From: JAWVFM01 sp963841455
GTDB lineage: Bacteria; Actinomycetota; Thermoleophilia; Solirubrobacterales; 70-9
Length of the DNA: 64,000 bases
NCBI GenBank assembly: GCA_963841455.1
Contig: CAWJCU010000008.1
Coordinates: 1-64,000, forward strand
Direction: 5' to 3'
The stretch's first letter is position 1. Each line of letters starts with the position of its first letter. The notes below the pieces were generated by a model. It did no database searches and was not told the DNA's origin. It saw only the letters and a list, made by a program, of their open reading frames with translations. The position numbers and the translations under genes were made by a program. Below, piece after piece: positions 19,075 to 29,726 of the stretch.

Positions 19075-20853
19075 ATGTTCGAGAAGGTCCTGGTCGCGAA
19101 CCGGGGCGAGATCGCGATCAGGGTGATGCGGACCCTGCGCGAGATGGGGATCGGCTCGGTCGCCGTCTACTCGGAGGCCGACCGCGACGCCCCGCACGTG
19201 CGCTTCGCCGACGAGGCGCACCTGCTCGGGCCCGCCGACGCCCGCCGAGAGCTACCTCGCGATCCAGAAGATCATCGAGGCGGCGAAGAAGGCCGGCGCG
19301 GAGGCGATCCACCCCGGCTACGGCTTCCTCGCCGAGAACGCCGACTTCGCGACGGCGCTCGACGAGGCCGGAATCGTCTTGATCGGCCCGCCGGCGAGCG
19401 CGATCGAGGCGATGGGATCGAAGACCCGGGCCCGCGAGATCATGCAGGAGGCCGGCGTGCCGATCGTCCCGGGCGCGACCGAGCCGTCGAAGGACGTCGA
19501 CGCGGCGAAGAAGACCGCCGAGGAGATCGGCTACCCGGTCGCCTGCAAGGCGGCCGGCGGCGGCGGCGGCAAGGGCTTTCGCGTCGCGAACTCGGAGGAC
19601 GAGCTGGCGGACGCCTTCGAGGGCGCGTCGCGCGAGGGCGAGAAGTTCTTCTCCGACCCGCGCGTCTACCTCGAGCGCTACCTCGAGGACCCGCGCCACG
19701 TCGAGGTCCAGGTTCTCGCCGACTCGCACGGCAACGTCATCCACCTCGGCGAGCGCGACTGCTCGATCCAGCGCCGCCACCAGAAGCTGATCGAGGAGGC
19801 GCCGGGCCCGCACGTCGACGAGGAGATGCGCGCGCGGATCGGGCGGATCGCCAAGGAGGCCGCCGCGCGCGGTCGACTACCGCGGCGCCGGAACCGTCGA
19901 GGGAATCCAGCACGGCGACGAGTACTTCTTCCTCGAGATGAACACGCGCATCCAGGTCGAGCACTGCGTCACCGAGATGGTCACCGGCGTCGACATCGTC
20001 CGCGAGCAGGTGCTGATCGCCGCCGGCGAGGAGCTGTCGGTGTTCCAGGAGCAGGTGGAGGTCCGCGGCCACGCGATCGAGTGCCGGATCAACGCCGAGG
20101 CCGCGCACAAGAACTTCGCGCCCGCGCCGGGCCGGATCGACAGCTACGTCGAGCCCGCGGGCCCGGGCGTCCGCGTCGACTCGGGCCTCGAAGCCGGGCT
20201 CCGAGGTGACGCCGCTCTACGACCCGATGGTCGCGAAGCTGATCACCTGGGACGTCGACCGCGAGAAGGCGACGGCGCGGATGCTCCGCGCGCTCGGCGA
20301 GTACCGGATCGAGCCGCTCACCACGCTCATCCCGTTCCACCAGGCGATCCTCGCGACCGAGCAGTGGGCGAAGGCGGAGACCTGCCGCGACCTCGTGGGC
20401 GACAAGAAGTGGCTGAAGGCGCTCGCGCCCGAAGAGGCCGCCGAGGTCGCCCAGGCCGCCGAGGACGACGGCGCCGGGGAGCTTGCCGAGCGCGAGTACA
20501 AGGTCGAGGTCGACGGCCGCCTTCACGCGGTGAAGGTGATCGGCGCGGTCGGACCCACCGGCGGCGCCGCGCAGGCCTCGGGTGGAGGGCGCAGGCCGCC
20601 GAAGCGCGAGCGAAAGTCAGGCGGCGGCGCCTCGGCGGCCACGGAGGCGCTCGTCTCGCCCCTTCAGGGGACCGTGCTCAAGGTCGCCGTCGGCGAGGGC
20701 GACGAGGTCGAGGAGGGGGCGCTCGTCTGCGTGATCGAGGCGATGAAGATGGAGAACGAGATCACGGCCCATCGCGCGGGCAAGGTCACCGCGCTTCCGA
20801 TCGCCGAGGGCGGCGCCGTCGCCGCCGGCGACCTCCTGGCCAAGATCGAGTAG
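19075..20853 (+). CDS. Acyl-CoA carboxylase alpha subunit (biotin carboxylase fused to BCCP)
   Basis: About 593 residues. The N-terminal biotin carboxylase has KVLVANRGEIAIRVMR, IHPGYGFLAENADFA, the ATP-grasp loop KAAGGGGGKGF, ERDCSIQRRHQK and EMNTRIQVEHCVTE. The C-terminus is a biotinyl domain with EAMKMEN, whose Lys carries biotin; a Gly/Lys-rich linker precedes it. Actinobacterial acetyl/propionyl-CoA carboxylases use this fused alpha chain with a separate carboxyltransferase beta subunit, which is not in the window. Frame breaks near 19243 (extra C), 19868 and 20196 (extra G). DUF2804 follows 4 bases later. Confidence 0.94.
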
Positions 20854-20857
20854 CTGA

Positions 20858-21640
20858 GTGCATCCGGTACGCCGCGGCGGGCGCTGGCGCAAGCGCTGGG
20901 TCTACGTCGCCGCGTTCGCCGACGAGGTCATGGCGTGCGCCGCCCGGGTGGAGATAGGGCCGCTCTCGCAGACGTTCTGGGCGATCCTCGACCGCCAGAG
21001 CGGAGAGCTCGCCGAGCGCACAAGGCTCCGGGTCCCCGGCGCGCGAGGGGAGGTGCGCGGCGACGCCAAGCGGATGGCGATCGTCGCGCGCGAGGCGAAC
21101 GCCTCGATGCGGGTGGGGCCCGGGAGGCCGGTCGAGGTGACCTGCCCGACGGGCGAGGGCGGCGAGGTCTGGACGCGAAAGCTCGCAGGCGTCCCGGTCG
21201 AATGCGACCTGCGTGTTGCCGACAGGCGCTGGAGGCTGCAGGCGCTCGGCGTCACCGACGAGACCTCGGGCTTCCATCCTCGGCACACGGTCTGGAGCTG
21301 GTCCGCCGGGGTGGGCGAGCTCGCCGACGGCGCGTCGGTGGCCTGGAACCTCGTCGAGGGGGTCAACGACCCGCCGCAGGCATCCGAGCGCGCGATCTGG
21401 GTCACCGGCGAGCCGTCGGAGCCCGGGCCGGTGGTGTTCCAAGGGCTCGAGGGGATCGTCTTCGACGACGGCGCCCGCCTCGAGTTCACGAGCGAGGCCG
21501 AGCGTCGGCGCGAGGAGTCGCTCCTCGGCGTGCGCTACAGCTACCGTCAGCCGTTCGGGAGCTTTGCCGGCACGCTCCCCGGTGGCCTCGACGTGGTCCG
21601 CGGGGCGGGCGTGATGGAGCACCACGATGCCGTCTGGTGA
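20858..21640 (+). CDS. DUF2804-like protein
   Basis: GTG at 20858, 4 bases after the carboxylase gene. The 260-residue soluble protein has many Trp and paired sequence features that I associate with DUF2804: an N-terminal GRWRKRWVYVAAF, a middle FHPRHTVWSWSAGVG, and the ending GGLDVVRGAGVMEHHDAVW. No catalytic motif is recognised. The frame is intact across its whole length, unlike most genes to the left. Tight spacing suggests co-transcription with the carboxylase, which would fit a role near lipid metabolism; that is inference only. Confidence 0.65.
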   Translation: MHPVRRGGRWRKRWVYVAAFADEVMACAARVEIGPLSQTFWAILDRQSGELAERTRLRVPGARGEVRGDAKRMAIVAREANASMRVGPGRPVEVTCPTGEGGEVWTRKLAGVPVECDLRVADRRWRLQALGVTDETSGFHPRHTVWSWSAGVGELADGASVAWNLVEGVNDPPQASERAIWVTGEPSEPGPVVFQGLEGIVFDDGARLEFTSEAERRREESLLGVRYSYRQPFGSFAGTLPGGLDVVRGAGVMEHHDAVW

Positions 21641-21741
21641 CGCGCCGCCGCGCGAGCTCAGCCGGGGTAGCGACGAGCGGCTCGCCGCCTCGTCCCCACG
21701 TGGATGCGCCGCGAGGGCGCAGGCACCCTAACCTCGCGGAG

Positions 21742-22200
21742 ATGGCGCGAACCGCACTCGAGGACAGGGGGCAGATCCTCGACGAGCTCGCGGCTGCGAT
21801 CGATCAGCTCGCGCTTGCGGTCGCGTGCCTGAGTGAGGCCTTTGAGCTGCTCGCCGTCGATGCCGCAGACCGTCTCGAGACTGAGTTGTATCGGCCCGTG
21901 CAAAAGGCCTTCGGGCGAGCCCAGCGCACGCACACTCGGTTCGCCGAGCGGTGCGCGCTCCCTAAGCGTGGGTTCGACCTGCCGTCACCGGGGCTGAGCT
22001 CGCAGGGGGTGGGTGCCTTCGTTGAGCGGGCGGTAACCGCGTCGACCGATGCGAACCGGAGGATCGCCGAGCTCCAGGATTCGATGCTGCCGATCGAATC
22101 CGGCGATGCGGAATTGCGCACGGGACTCACCGATGCCCGCGAACTCCTCGACAGGGTGCCCGCCAGCGCTCGCCAGTTCCTGCGCACACTGGGTCGCTAG
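21742..22200 (+). CDS. Hypothetical helical protein, 152 residues
   Basis: ATG at 21742 with a purine-rich GCGGAG just before it. The product is predicted almost wholly alpha-helical, with heptad-like stretches (LEDRGQILDELAAAIDQLA; RIAELQDSMLPIESGDAEL) and two Cys. No signal peptide or membrane helix. Composition is less GC-rich than the genes to the left. I do not recognise a family. The 100 bases upstream show no clear element beyond GC-rich repeats. Confidence 0.55.
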   Translation: MARTALEDRGQILDELAAAIDQLALAVACLSEAFELLAVDAADRLETELYRPVQKAFGRAQRTHTRFAERCALPKRGFDLPSPGLSSQGVGAFVERAVTASTDANRRIAELQDSMLPIESGDAELRTGLTDARELLDRVPASARQFLRTLGR

Positions 22201-22290
22201 TCACGGTCCCCACCCGGGAGGACAATCGGCACCGGCGGACGCTCGCAATGGACGACCAGGAGGAGGCCAACCCTCCGCCGGCTCCGTGCT

Positions 22291-22458
22291 CGTTCACCCA
22301 CCAACGCGGTCGTCGGCCCTTCGGGCGGGGTACCCGAGGGCCACGTCTACGTGGCCGACCACGACAACATCCGGATCGAGAAGTTCAGCCAGCCTCAGTC
22401 GTTGTCCGGCGGGATCTCGCCCTGCCTCGGCAGAGGCGCTGATCGGGCGCCCCGATAA
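22291..22458 (+). pseudogene. Fragment of an NHL-repeat protein
   Basis: One frame reads NAVVGPSGG followed by EGHVYVADHDNIRIEKFS and ends at 22456-22458. This matches one blade of an NHL beta-propeller (GxVYVaDxxNxRIxkF). The stretch is only about 55 codons, has no start or signal sequence and covers one repeat, so I read it as the remnant of a larger gene. It lies just before the methyltransferase pair. Confidence 0.5.
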
Positions 22459-22466
22459 TTCCGTCG

Positions 22467-23108
22467 ATGGCCTCGCGGCGCTACTCGACCGAACCTCGCG
22501 ACACGAGAACGTTCACCGAGTCATTCGACCGCGCTTACTCCCGGTTCGCTCGCCTTTATGACTTGGCCGTCAGGGTGCTACCGATTTGGCGGAGGTGGCT
22601 TCGTCACGCGCTCCCACACATCGATGGTCCGCGAGTACTCGAGGTCTCCTTCGGCACCGGTTGGCTGCTTACTCGCTACGCGGGACGGGTGGAGGCGAGC
22701 GGTGTCGATCTGAACGCGAAGATGGTTGCCATTACGCGTCGCAACCTGGAGCGCGCCGGAGTCCGGGCCGAGCTTCAGCAGGCGAACGTGGAATCGCTTC
22801 CCTACGCCGACGGGCGCTTCGACACCGTCGTCAACACGATGTCCTTCAGCGGGTACCCCGACGGCGGGCGGGCGATGTCGGAGTTGCGCCGCGTGCTGCG
22901 CCCCGGGGGGCGCCTCGTCTTGATCGACGTCAACTACCCCAGCGACGGCAACCGCCTCGGCGCCGCGCTGGTGAGCATGTGGAAGCGCTCCGGGGACCTG
23001 ATACGCGACATGGATCGGTTGCTGGGCGAGTTCGGCTTTCGGGTGCGTGAGCGGGAGATCGGCGGCTGGGGAAGCATCCACCTCTACGTCGCAATCAAGG
23101 CGGGATGA
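22467..23108 (+). CDS. Class I SAM-dependent methyltransferase
   Basis: 213 residues, unbroken frame. Motif I is VLEVSFGTGWLLTRYA (SAM-binding loop), followed by EASGVDLNAKMVAITRRNLE (acidic residue for the SAM ribose), VESLPYADGRFDTVVNTMSF (motif post-I/II) and LRRVLRPGGRLVLIDVNYP. This is the Methyltransf_11 type found in UbiE-like and many natural-product enzymes; the substrate is unknown. Its stop overlaps the ATG of a second methyltransferase (ATGA), so the two are translated together. Confidence 0.88.
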   Translation: MASRRYSTEPRDTRTFTESFDRAYSRFARLYDLAVRVLPIWRRWLRHALPHIDGPRVLEVSFGTGWLLTRYAGRVEASGVDLNAKMVAITRRNLERAGVRAELQQANVESLPYADGRFDTVVNTMSFSGYPDGGRAMSELRRVLRPGGRLVLIDVNYPSDGNRLGAALVSMWKRSGDLIRDMDRLLGEFGFRVREREIGGWGSIHLYVAIKAG

Positions 23109-23771
23109 ACGGACTGGGCCCAGACCGCGTCGCGCGCACCTACGACCGGATCGGCCGGTTCCAGGACTGGCAATCGTTCTACGAGCGGCCGGCGACGGAG
23201 CGCCTGATCGCGCACGCCGCCTTCGAGGAGGCGAGCGGCGTCTTCGAACTCGGTTGCGGCACCGGGGCGTTCGCAGCAACTCTGCTCGAAGCGACGCGTG
23301 CCGGACAACTGCCGCTATCTCGGCATCGACATCAGCCCGCGGATGGTTGCGATCGCCACCGAGCGACTGCGGCCGTGGTCGGAGCGAGCCTCGGTCCATC
23401 TGATCGACGGCTCGAGGACGATCCCCGCACCGGGTGACTCGGCGGATCGCTTCGTCGCGAACTACGTCATCGATCTACTGAGCGAGGAGCGAGCGGCGGC
23501 GGTTGTGTCGGAGGCCGGTCGCTTGCTGGTCCCGGGCGGAAAGCTTTGCCTGGTCAGCCTCACCCACGGGGAGCGGCGGTCGACCCGGGTCGTTTCCCGA
23601 GCGTGGCAGCGCGTCTGGTCGCGCTGGCCGGCCATCGTCGGTGGCTGCAGGCCAATAGAGCTGACCCCGCAGCTGCCGCCTGGAGATTGGGTGACGGAGC
23701 ATCGAAGCGTCGTCAGCGCCTGGGGGCTCAGCTCTGAGGTCCTTGTCGCCCAGCGGGCTTCAGAATCCTGA
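23105..23771 (+). CDS. Second class I SAM-dependent methyltransferase
   Basis: ATG at 23105 overlaps the preceding stop. Motif I is VFELGCGTGAFAATLLEA; then, after a frame break near 23300, YLGIDISPRMVAIATERL, DSADRFVANYVIDLL and EAGRLLVPGGKLCLVSL. The protein ends WGLSSEVLVAQRASES. About 222 residues. The coupled pair may act on the same substrate in succession or as a heterodimer; neither can be decided here. The two share little sequence outside the fold motifs, so they are not a recent duplication. Confidence 0.85.
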
Positions 23772-23804
23772 GTAGTTCCAGCGGCAGCGCGTAGTCTCGA
23801 CCCG

Positions 23805-24275
23805 ATGAGACCTGGTCGCGTTGTGAGGTGGTTGCTCAGAGCGCCGGTCGCCCTCTACGCGGCACACGCTGGTTGGGCGCTGGGCCACCGCTTTCTCTTG
23901 CTCGTTCACCGTGGCCGGCGGACCGGTCGCGCGTATCGCACGGTCCTCGAGGTGGTTGCATGGGACGCGGCGACCCAAGAGGCGATTGTGATGTCCGGGT
24001 TCGGGCGAGGCTCTCAGTGGTACAAGAACGTCTTGGCAAGCGACCCGTTCGAGGTGCGGATCGCCCGGCTTCGATTCAAACCTAGGGTGCGCCAGCTCGA
24101 GTCGGACGAGGCCGCGGACGTGCTGGCCGCCTACGAGCGACGCAACCGTGTCGCCGCTCCGCTCGTCCGCGCCATCCTCTCGAAGCTCACCGGCTTTCGT
24201 TATGACGGCTCGGTATCCGCCCGCCGGCGAGCCGTGCAGGTGCTCCCGCTCGTCGCGTTTCGCCCGCGCGACTGA
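23805..24275 (+). CDS. Ddn-like deazaflavin (F420)-dependent oxidoreductase
   Basis: 156 residues, intact frame, ATG at 23805. The pattern HRGRRTGRAYRTVLEVVAWD, VMSGFGRGSQWYKNVLAS and FEVRIARLRFKPRVRQL is that of the Ddn/FDOR-B nitroreductase family, split beta-barrel enzymes that bind coenzyme F420. Members reduce quinones or activated double bonds in Actinobacteria. The N-terminal LLRAPVALYAAHAGWALG is amphipathic and may touch the membrane, as in Ddn. Substrate unknown. It follows the methyltransferase pair by 33 bases on the same strand. Confidence 0.83.
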   Translation: MRPGRVVRWLLRAPVALYAAHAGWALGHRFLLLVHRGRRTGRAYRTVLEVVAWDAATQEAIVMSGFGRGSQWYKNVLASDPFEVRIARLRFKPRVRQLESDEAADVLAAYERRNRVAAPLVRAILSKLTGFRYDGSVSARRRAVQVLPLVAFRPRD

Positions 24276-24328
24276 ACCCGGCATGGACTGCGCCCTACGA
24301 CCGCACTAGCGGCGACGCGATCTTTGAG

Positions 24329-24978
24329 TCAGCCCGGGTACCTCGTCCCCACCCGCCCCCGCCAGGGGGGCTCCTCGCCGGCTCGGAAGACGTAGGAGTC
24401 GCGCCCCGAAAGCGTCTCGAGCGGCACCAGCTTCGGCACCGCGGTGTCGAGGAGCGGCGTCCGCGCGAGGTCGCGACCTGGGCCGAGCTGACGTCGCGGG
24501 TCACCCGCGACCAGCCGACGTACGGCCTGTAGAGCCAGTAGGTGATCTCGACGCGCCCGTGCTTCGCCTGTGGTCGGCCACCGACACGAAGTCGCTGACG
24601 CGCCGGTTGGACGCGGTGAGGCCATAGCGCGGGCCCGGCACGGCGCAGCTTTCGCTGCGGCAGTAGCGGAAGTCGACAGGAAGGAGCGCGGGGCCGTCGG
24701 GCGCGCGGGCGGTCGCGGGGGCGGCGCGAGGGCTCTCACGGCGCCGGCGAGCGGCCGGCCGTAGGCGACCGTCAGCGGGTCCTGCCAGCACGGGCCGGGC
24801 AGGGCGGGCGCGCATCGCAGCTTGCGGGCGAGCGTGGAGCCCAGCTCGCGCGCCTCCTGGGTCGGCGGCGAGGCGGCGACCTGGGCCACGACTGCCGCGA
24901 TGAGGCCGCGACGAGGAGGACGAGCCCGGCGTGCTCGACGGTCGCGCTGCCGCGCTCGGATCGGCGAAATGCCGGCAT
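24329..24978 (-). CDS. TadE-like/Flp-type secreted protein
   Basis: ATG at 24978 gives MPAFRRSERGSATVEHAGLV then a hydrophobic run (LLVAA). A charged RGSATVE just before a membrane helix is the prepilin-like start of TadE/TadF proteins. The frame breaks near 24905, 24690, 24565 and 24450-24480; repaired segments include RYCRSESCAVPGPRYG, FVSVADHR, KHGRVEITYWLYRPYVGW and DSYVFRAGEEPPW. No other Tad/Flp genes are nearby, so it is an orphan. About 215 residues. Function is inferred only from the N-terminus. Confidence 0.5.
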
Positions 24979-25049
24979 GGCGCCGAAGCTAGGCGGCGTC
25001 GCGGTCGCGCGCGTGGCGCGGCGGGTGCGCCGGGTCCGTGGCGGAAGAG

Positions 25050-25322
25050 CTAGGAGAGGCCCTCGCGGGCCTCGCGCACAAGGGTCACGGCCTCGGGGAA
25101 GACGATCCGAATCGCGTCGCGAACCTGAACGGCCTGCTCGTCGCTCGAGCCGGAGAGGTCGAGCGTGTTGATGGCGGCGACGGTCATGTCGACGGCGAGC
25201 TTGATCGCGTTGTCGGCCCAGGCGACCTTCTGGGCGCCCTGCATCTGCTCCGCGAGCTCGCCGAGCCGCTCGCGCAGCTCGTCCGGGTCGCCGAAGAGGT
25301 TGAAGCCCTCGCTGCCTTCCAA
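25050..25322 (-). CDS. Hypothetical helical protein, about 90 residues
   Basis: Reads ALEGSEGFNLFGDPDELRER, LAEQMQGAQKVAWADNAIKL, NTLDLSGSSDEQAVQVRDAI and PEAVTLVREAREGLS. TTG at 25322 is the best start, because the conserved-looking sequence begins right after it and the divergent SDR gene starts 27 bases away; no good ribosome site is visible. Helical, acidic, soluble. Family not recognised. Confidence 0.5.
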   Translation of the reverse strand: MEGSEGFNLFGDPDELRERLGELAEQMQGAQKVAWADNAIKLAVDMTVAAINTLDLSGSSDEQAVQVRDAIRIVFPEAVTLVREAREGLS

Positions 25323-25348
25323 TGCTCTGATGTTAGAAGCTGTAGGAG

Positions 25349-26155
25349 TGCCGCTCCGCCGCCATCGGAGTCGTCGACCGCTCTGGTCACGGGAGCTTCG
25401 TCCGGGATCGGCGCCCAGATCGCGCGCGAGCTCGCCTCGCGCGGCCATGGTGTCGTCTTGGCTGCGCGCCGCGAGGACCGCCTGCGGACGCTCGGCGACG
25501 AGATCGCGAGCCAGCATGGCGTCCGGGCCGAGGTGGTCGAGGCCGACCTCGGCGAACCCGCGGCGCGAGACGGCTGGCCGATGGGCGACTCAAGAACTCG
25601 GCCTCGAGGTCGAGGTGCTCATCAACAACGCCGGCTTCGGCGCCTTCGGGGAGATCCACCGGCTGGATTCGTCGCGGCAGGTCGAGATGGTGCGTCTCAA
25701 TTGCGAGGCGCTGGTGGACCTCCATGCCCGCTATTCGGCGGGATGGCCGAGCGCGGGCGGGGGGCAATCCTGAACGTGGCCTCCACGGCGGCCTTTCAGC
25801 CGCTGCCCGGGCTCGGGCGTCTACGCGGCGACGAAGGCCTTCGTGCTGAGCCTCAGCGAGGCATCGAGCGCCGAGCTCCGAAGCCGCGGCGTCATGGTGA
25901 CGGCGCTGTGCCCCGGGCCCGTGAGGACGGAGTTCGGGGAGCTCGCGGGCGCGGGCGAGGCGGAGGGGCAGCTGCCAGGGCCGTTCTGGACCTCCGTTGA
26001 GCAGGTCGCCGGCGACGCGGTGGAGGGGCTCGAGAAGTCGGAAACGGGTGGTCGTCCCGGGCGTTCTGAACCGCGCGGGCGCGATGGGCGGCCAGCACAG
26101 CCCGAGGGCGGCGATCCTGCCGCTCGCCAACCGCTTCCGGCGGGCGGCGCTGTAA
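25349..26155 (+). CDS. Short-chain dehydrogenase/reductase
   Basis: Classical SDR of about 265 residues: TALVTGASSGIGAQIARELA (TGxxxGxG cofactor loop), VLINNAGFGAFGE (NNAG), ILNVASTAAFQPLPG (catalytic Ser), VYAATKAFVLSLSE (YxxxK) and LCPGPVRTEF. Basic residues after the second strand (LAARREDRL) suggest NADP(H). Frame breaks near 25580, 25740, 25815 and 26035; the repaired end is LANRFRRAAL at 26155. The start is uncertain: GTG at 25349 follows an AGGAG but is out of frame by one, so an indel near 25360 is likely. Confidence 0.85.
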
Positions 26156-26194
26156 GAGCCGGGCCGGAGTGCTGTCGGTTACGGTTTGCGCCCC

Positions 26195-26641
26195 GTGCAG
26201 CTCCGCGAGATCATGACGCCGGGCGTCGTCACAGCCCGCCTCGACGAGGACGTCCTGCGCGTCGCCCAGCTCATGCGCGACCGCAACGTCGGGTCGGTGG
26301 TCGTGTGCGATCCCGAGGGCGGGCCGGTGGCGATGGTGACAGACCGCGATCTGACGGTCCGCACCCTCGCGGAGGAGCGCCCGCGCTCGGAGCCCATCCG
26401 CGAGCACGTTTCGCGCCCGCTCGTCACCGGCGAGCCCGACATGGACCTCGAGGAGGCGGCGGCGCTGATGGTCACGCACCGCGTCCGGCGGCTGCCAGTC
26501 GTCGACGCGGGCTCGCTCGTGGGCATCGTGACTCTCGACGACATCGCCGTGCGCACCGGCAACCTCGAGGTGGCCCAGCGGATGACCCAAGAGGTCATCG
26601 AGGGCGCCCTGCCCGGCTTCTTCTTTCACGAGCGGGGCTAG
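26195..26641 (+). CDS. Twin CBS-domain protein
   Basis: 148 residues, intact. GTG at 26195 gives VQLREIMTPGVVTARLDEDV; TTG at 26186 is an alternative. Two CBS motifs: VLRVAQLMRDRNVGSVVVCD with VAMVTDRDLTVRTLAE, and LEEAAALMVTHRVRRLPVVD with LVGIVTLDDIAVRTG. CBS pairs bind adenine nucleotides (AMP, ATP, SAM) and regulate partners; stand-alone ones like this are common in Actinobacteria, often linked to stress. No fused effector domain. Confidence 0.88.
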   Translation: MQLREIMTPGVVTARLDEDVLRVAQLMRDRNVGSVVVCDPEGGPVAMVTDRDLTVRTLAEERPRSEPIREHVSRPLVTGEPDMDLEEAAALMVTHRVRRLPVVDAGSLVGIVTLDDIAVRTGNLEVAQRMTQEVIEGALPGFFFHERG

Positions 26642-26649
26642 GCCGAACG

Positions 26650-26876
26650 ATGCCCTCGACACCGCAGCAGATCCGCCGCCGCGACCAGGTCGAGGCCGTT
26701 CTGCGCCTCGCGACGCCGTTCCTCGACCTCGTGCTGGCCGCCGGCGACCGCGTCTCGCGGATCGTCGCCCCGGCCGAGGAGGAGAACTACGCGATCCGGC
26801 CCGCGGGCGAGCGGCTGGAGCTCGCCGAGCTGCGCCCGCGCGCCGCCAAGCCGCGCCGCGCCGCGCCGAGGACTGA
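26650..26876 (+). CDS. Hypothetical small protein, about 75 residues
   Basis: ATG at 26650, 8 bases after the CBS gene. Reads MPSTPQQIRRRDQVEAVLRL, FLDLVLAAGDRVSRIVAP, EEENYAIRPAGERLELAEL and a basic end. A one-base shift near 26868 gives the stop at 26874-26876, just before the next GTG. Helical and charged. Family not recognised. Confidence 0.5.
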
Positions 26877-26887
26877 GGGAAGCGGCC

Positions 26888-27979
26888 GTGAGCAAGCAGC
26901 AGGTACTCGAGCGCGAGCGTGCGCGTTCCGTGCCGGCCGGGATCGCGGCGTTCGCGGCCGTGGCGCTCCTCGTCGTCTCGTTCGTATCCCGCGCGCAGAT
27001 TCCGGCGCCGAGCAGCACCGGGGCGCAGCTCGTCGCCTTCAACGACCACGCGAGCGCGCTCGTCTTCTCGGCGGCATCGGCGCCTTCGGGTTCGTCCTCT
27101 TCTGCATCCCGCTGGCCTACCTGTTCACGCGCGGCGCGGGCTCGCGGCAGCGCGTCCAGCCGGCGCTCATCGCCCTCTGCTTCATCGGGCCGATCCTGAT
27201 CGGGGTCCAGGGCGTGATCAACGGCGTCGGGCTGAAGAAGGCGGCCGCCGAGTACGTGGCGAAGCCGCCGGAGCCGTCGAAGACCGCTCGCTCAGTTCAG
27301 GAAGGACCTGAACGGCCAGGCCGCCGGCGATCTCGAAGGTCAACGTCTACACGGACGACAACGGCTCGAGATCGAGACGCTCACGGCGACTTCTACTCGG
27401 TCGGCTACCCCCAGAGCCAGGAGAAGGACCTGATCGGCTGCTCTGACCAGGGCGCACTCCGTCGATACTCGGTCGCCGAGATCGATGCTGGGCAAGCGAC
27501 GTCGACACCAGCGTGACCACGGACGGGAAGGCGGGGACGCCGAGGCGACGAAGATCGCCGACGACAACTCCACGGTCACGCGGCGACGAACGTCATCTCC
27601 CGGCTGCGCTCGCGATGATCGGGGCATCGTCTACACGGCGCTCTGGGCCTACCGCGCGGGCCTCCTCACCCGATTCTTCGGGACGCTGGGGATGGCGCTC
27701 GGCGCGGCGCTCATCCTGCTTCCGCCGGCGCCGATCTTCCTCGCCCTGTGGTTCGGCTTGCTGGGCCTGATATTCATCGACCGGGTACCGGGAGGCAGCC
27801 TGCCGGCCTGGGCGGCCGGCGAGGCGGTGCCGTGGCCCGCGCCGCGGCCAGCAGCGGCCAGGCGGAGCCGCGCGCGACGACGCGGTCGAGGGCACGGGCC
27901 GCGAGGCGGGGCGCCGCGGAACGGCGCCGGGTCCACGTGCGGGCCGACGCAGAAGCGCAAGCGCAAGCGCCGCCGCTGA
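26888..27979 (+). CDS. Membrane protein, conserved-looking, function unknown
   Basis: GTG at 26888. Membrane helices: GIAAFAAVALLVVSFVS, GIGAFGFVLFCIPLAYLF, ALIALCFIGPILIGVQGVIN near the N-terminus, then an extramembrane region (DFYSVGYPQSQEKDL), then WAYRAGLLTRFFGTLGMALG, LILLPPAPIFLALWFGLLGL near the C-terminus. It ends in a very basic tail (TQKRKRKRRR). About 360 residues after repairing breaks near 27075, 27300-27400, 27450-27520 and 27600. The layout (three helices, soluble insert, three helices, Lys/Arg tail) is clear; the family is not. It converges on the ThyX-like gene with 6 bases between stops. Confidence 0.6.
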
Positions 27980-27985
27980 GGGGCG

Positions 27986-29589
<1,604 letters not shown>

Positions 29590-29648
29590 CCGCCGATCCT
29601 AGAGATGAGCGGCGACGCCCTCGCGTGTGCGTGTGCGGCTTCAGGAAT

Positions 29649-29677
29649 GTCACTCCGGTTCCGATAACGGAAGTGAC
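29649..29677. promoter_or_regulatory. Inverted repeat, possible operator
   Basis: GTCACT and AGTGAC flank a 17-base centre that is itself partly symmetric (CGGTT opposite AACGG). The 29-base palindrome lies 50 bases before the ATG at 29727 and 60 bases before the divergent ThyX-like gene, so it could control either or both. No adjacent regulator gene is seen. Confidence 0.5.
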
Positions 29678-29726
29678 CGTCTTTGTCCAAAGCTTCCCTG
29701 CGGGTGAAAAGGCAGGCCGCGTCTTT

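Noticed and set aside
1..20300. Programmed ribosomal frameshifting as the cause of the many frame breaks
   Set aside because: Too many sites, no slippery heptamers with downstream structure, and unrelated housekeeping genes are affected alike.
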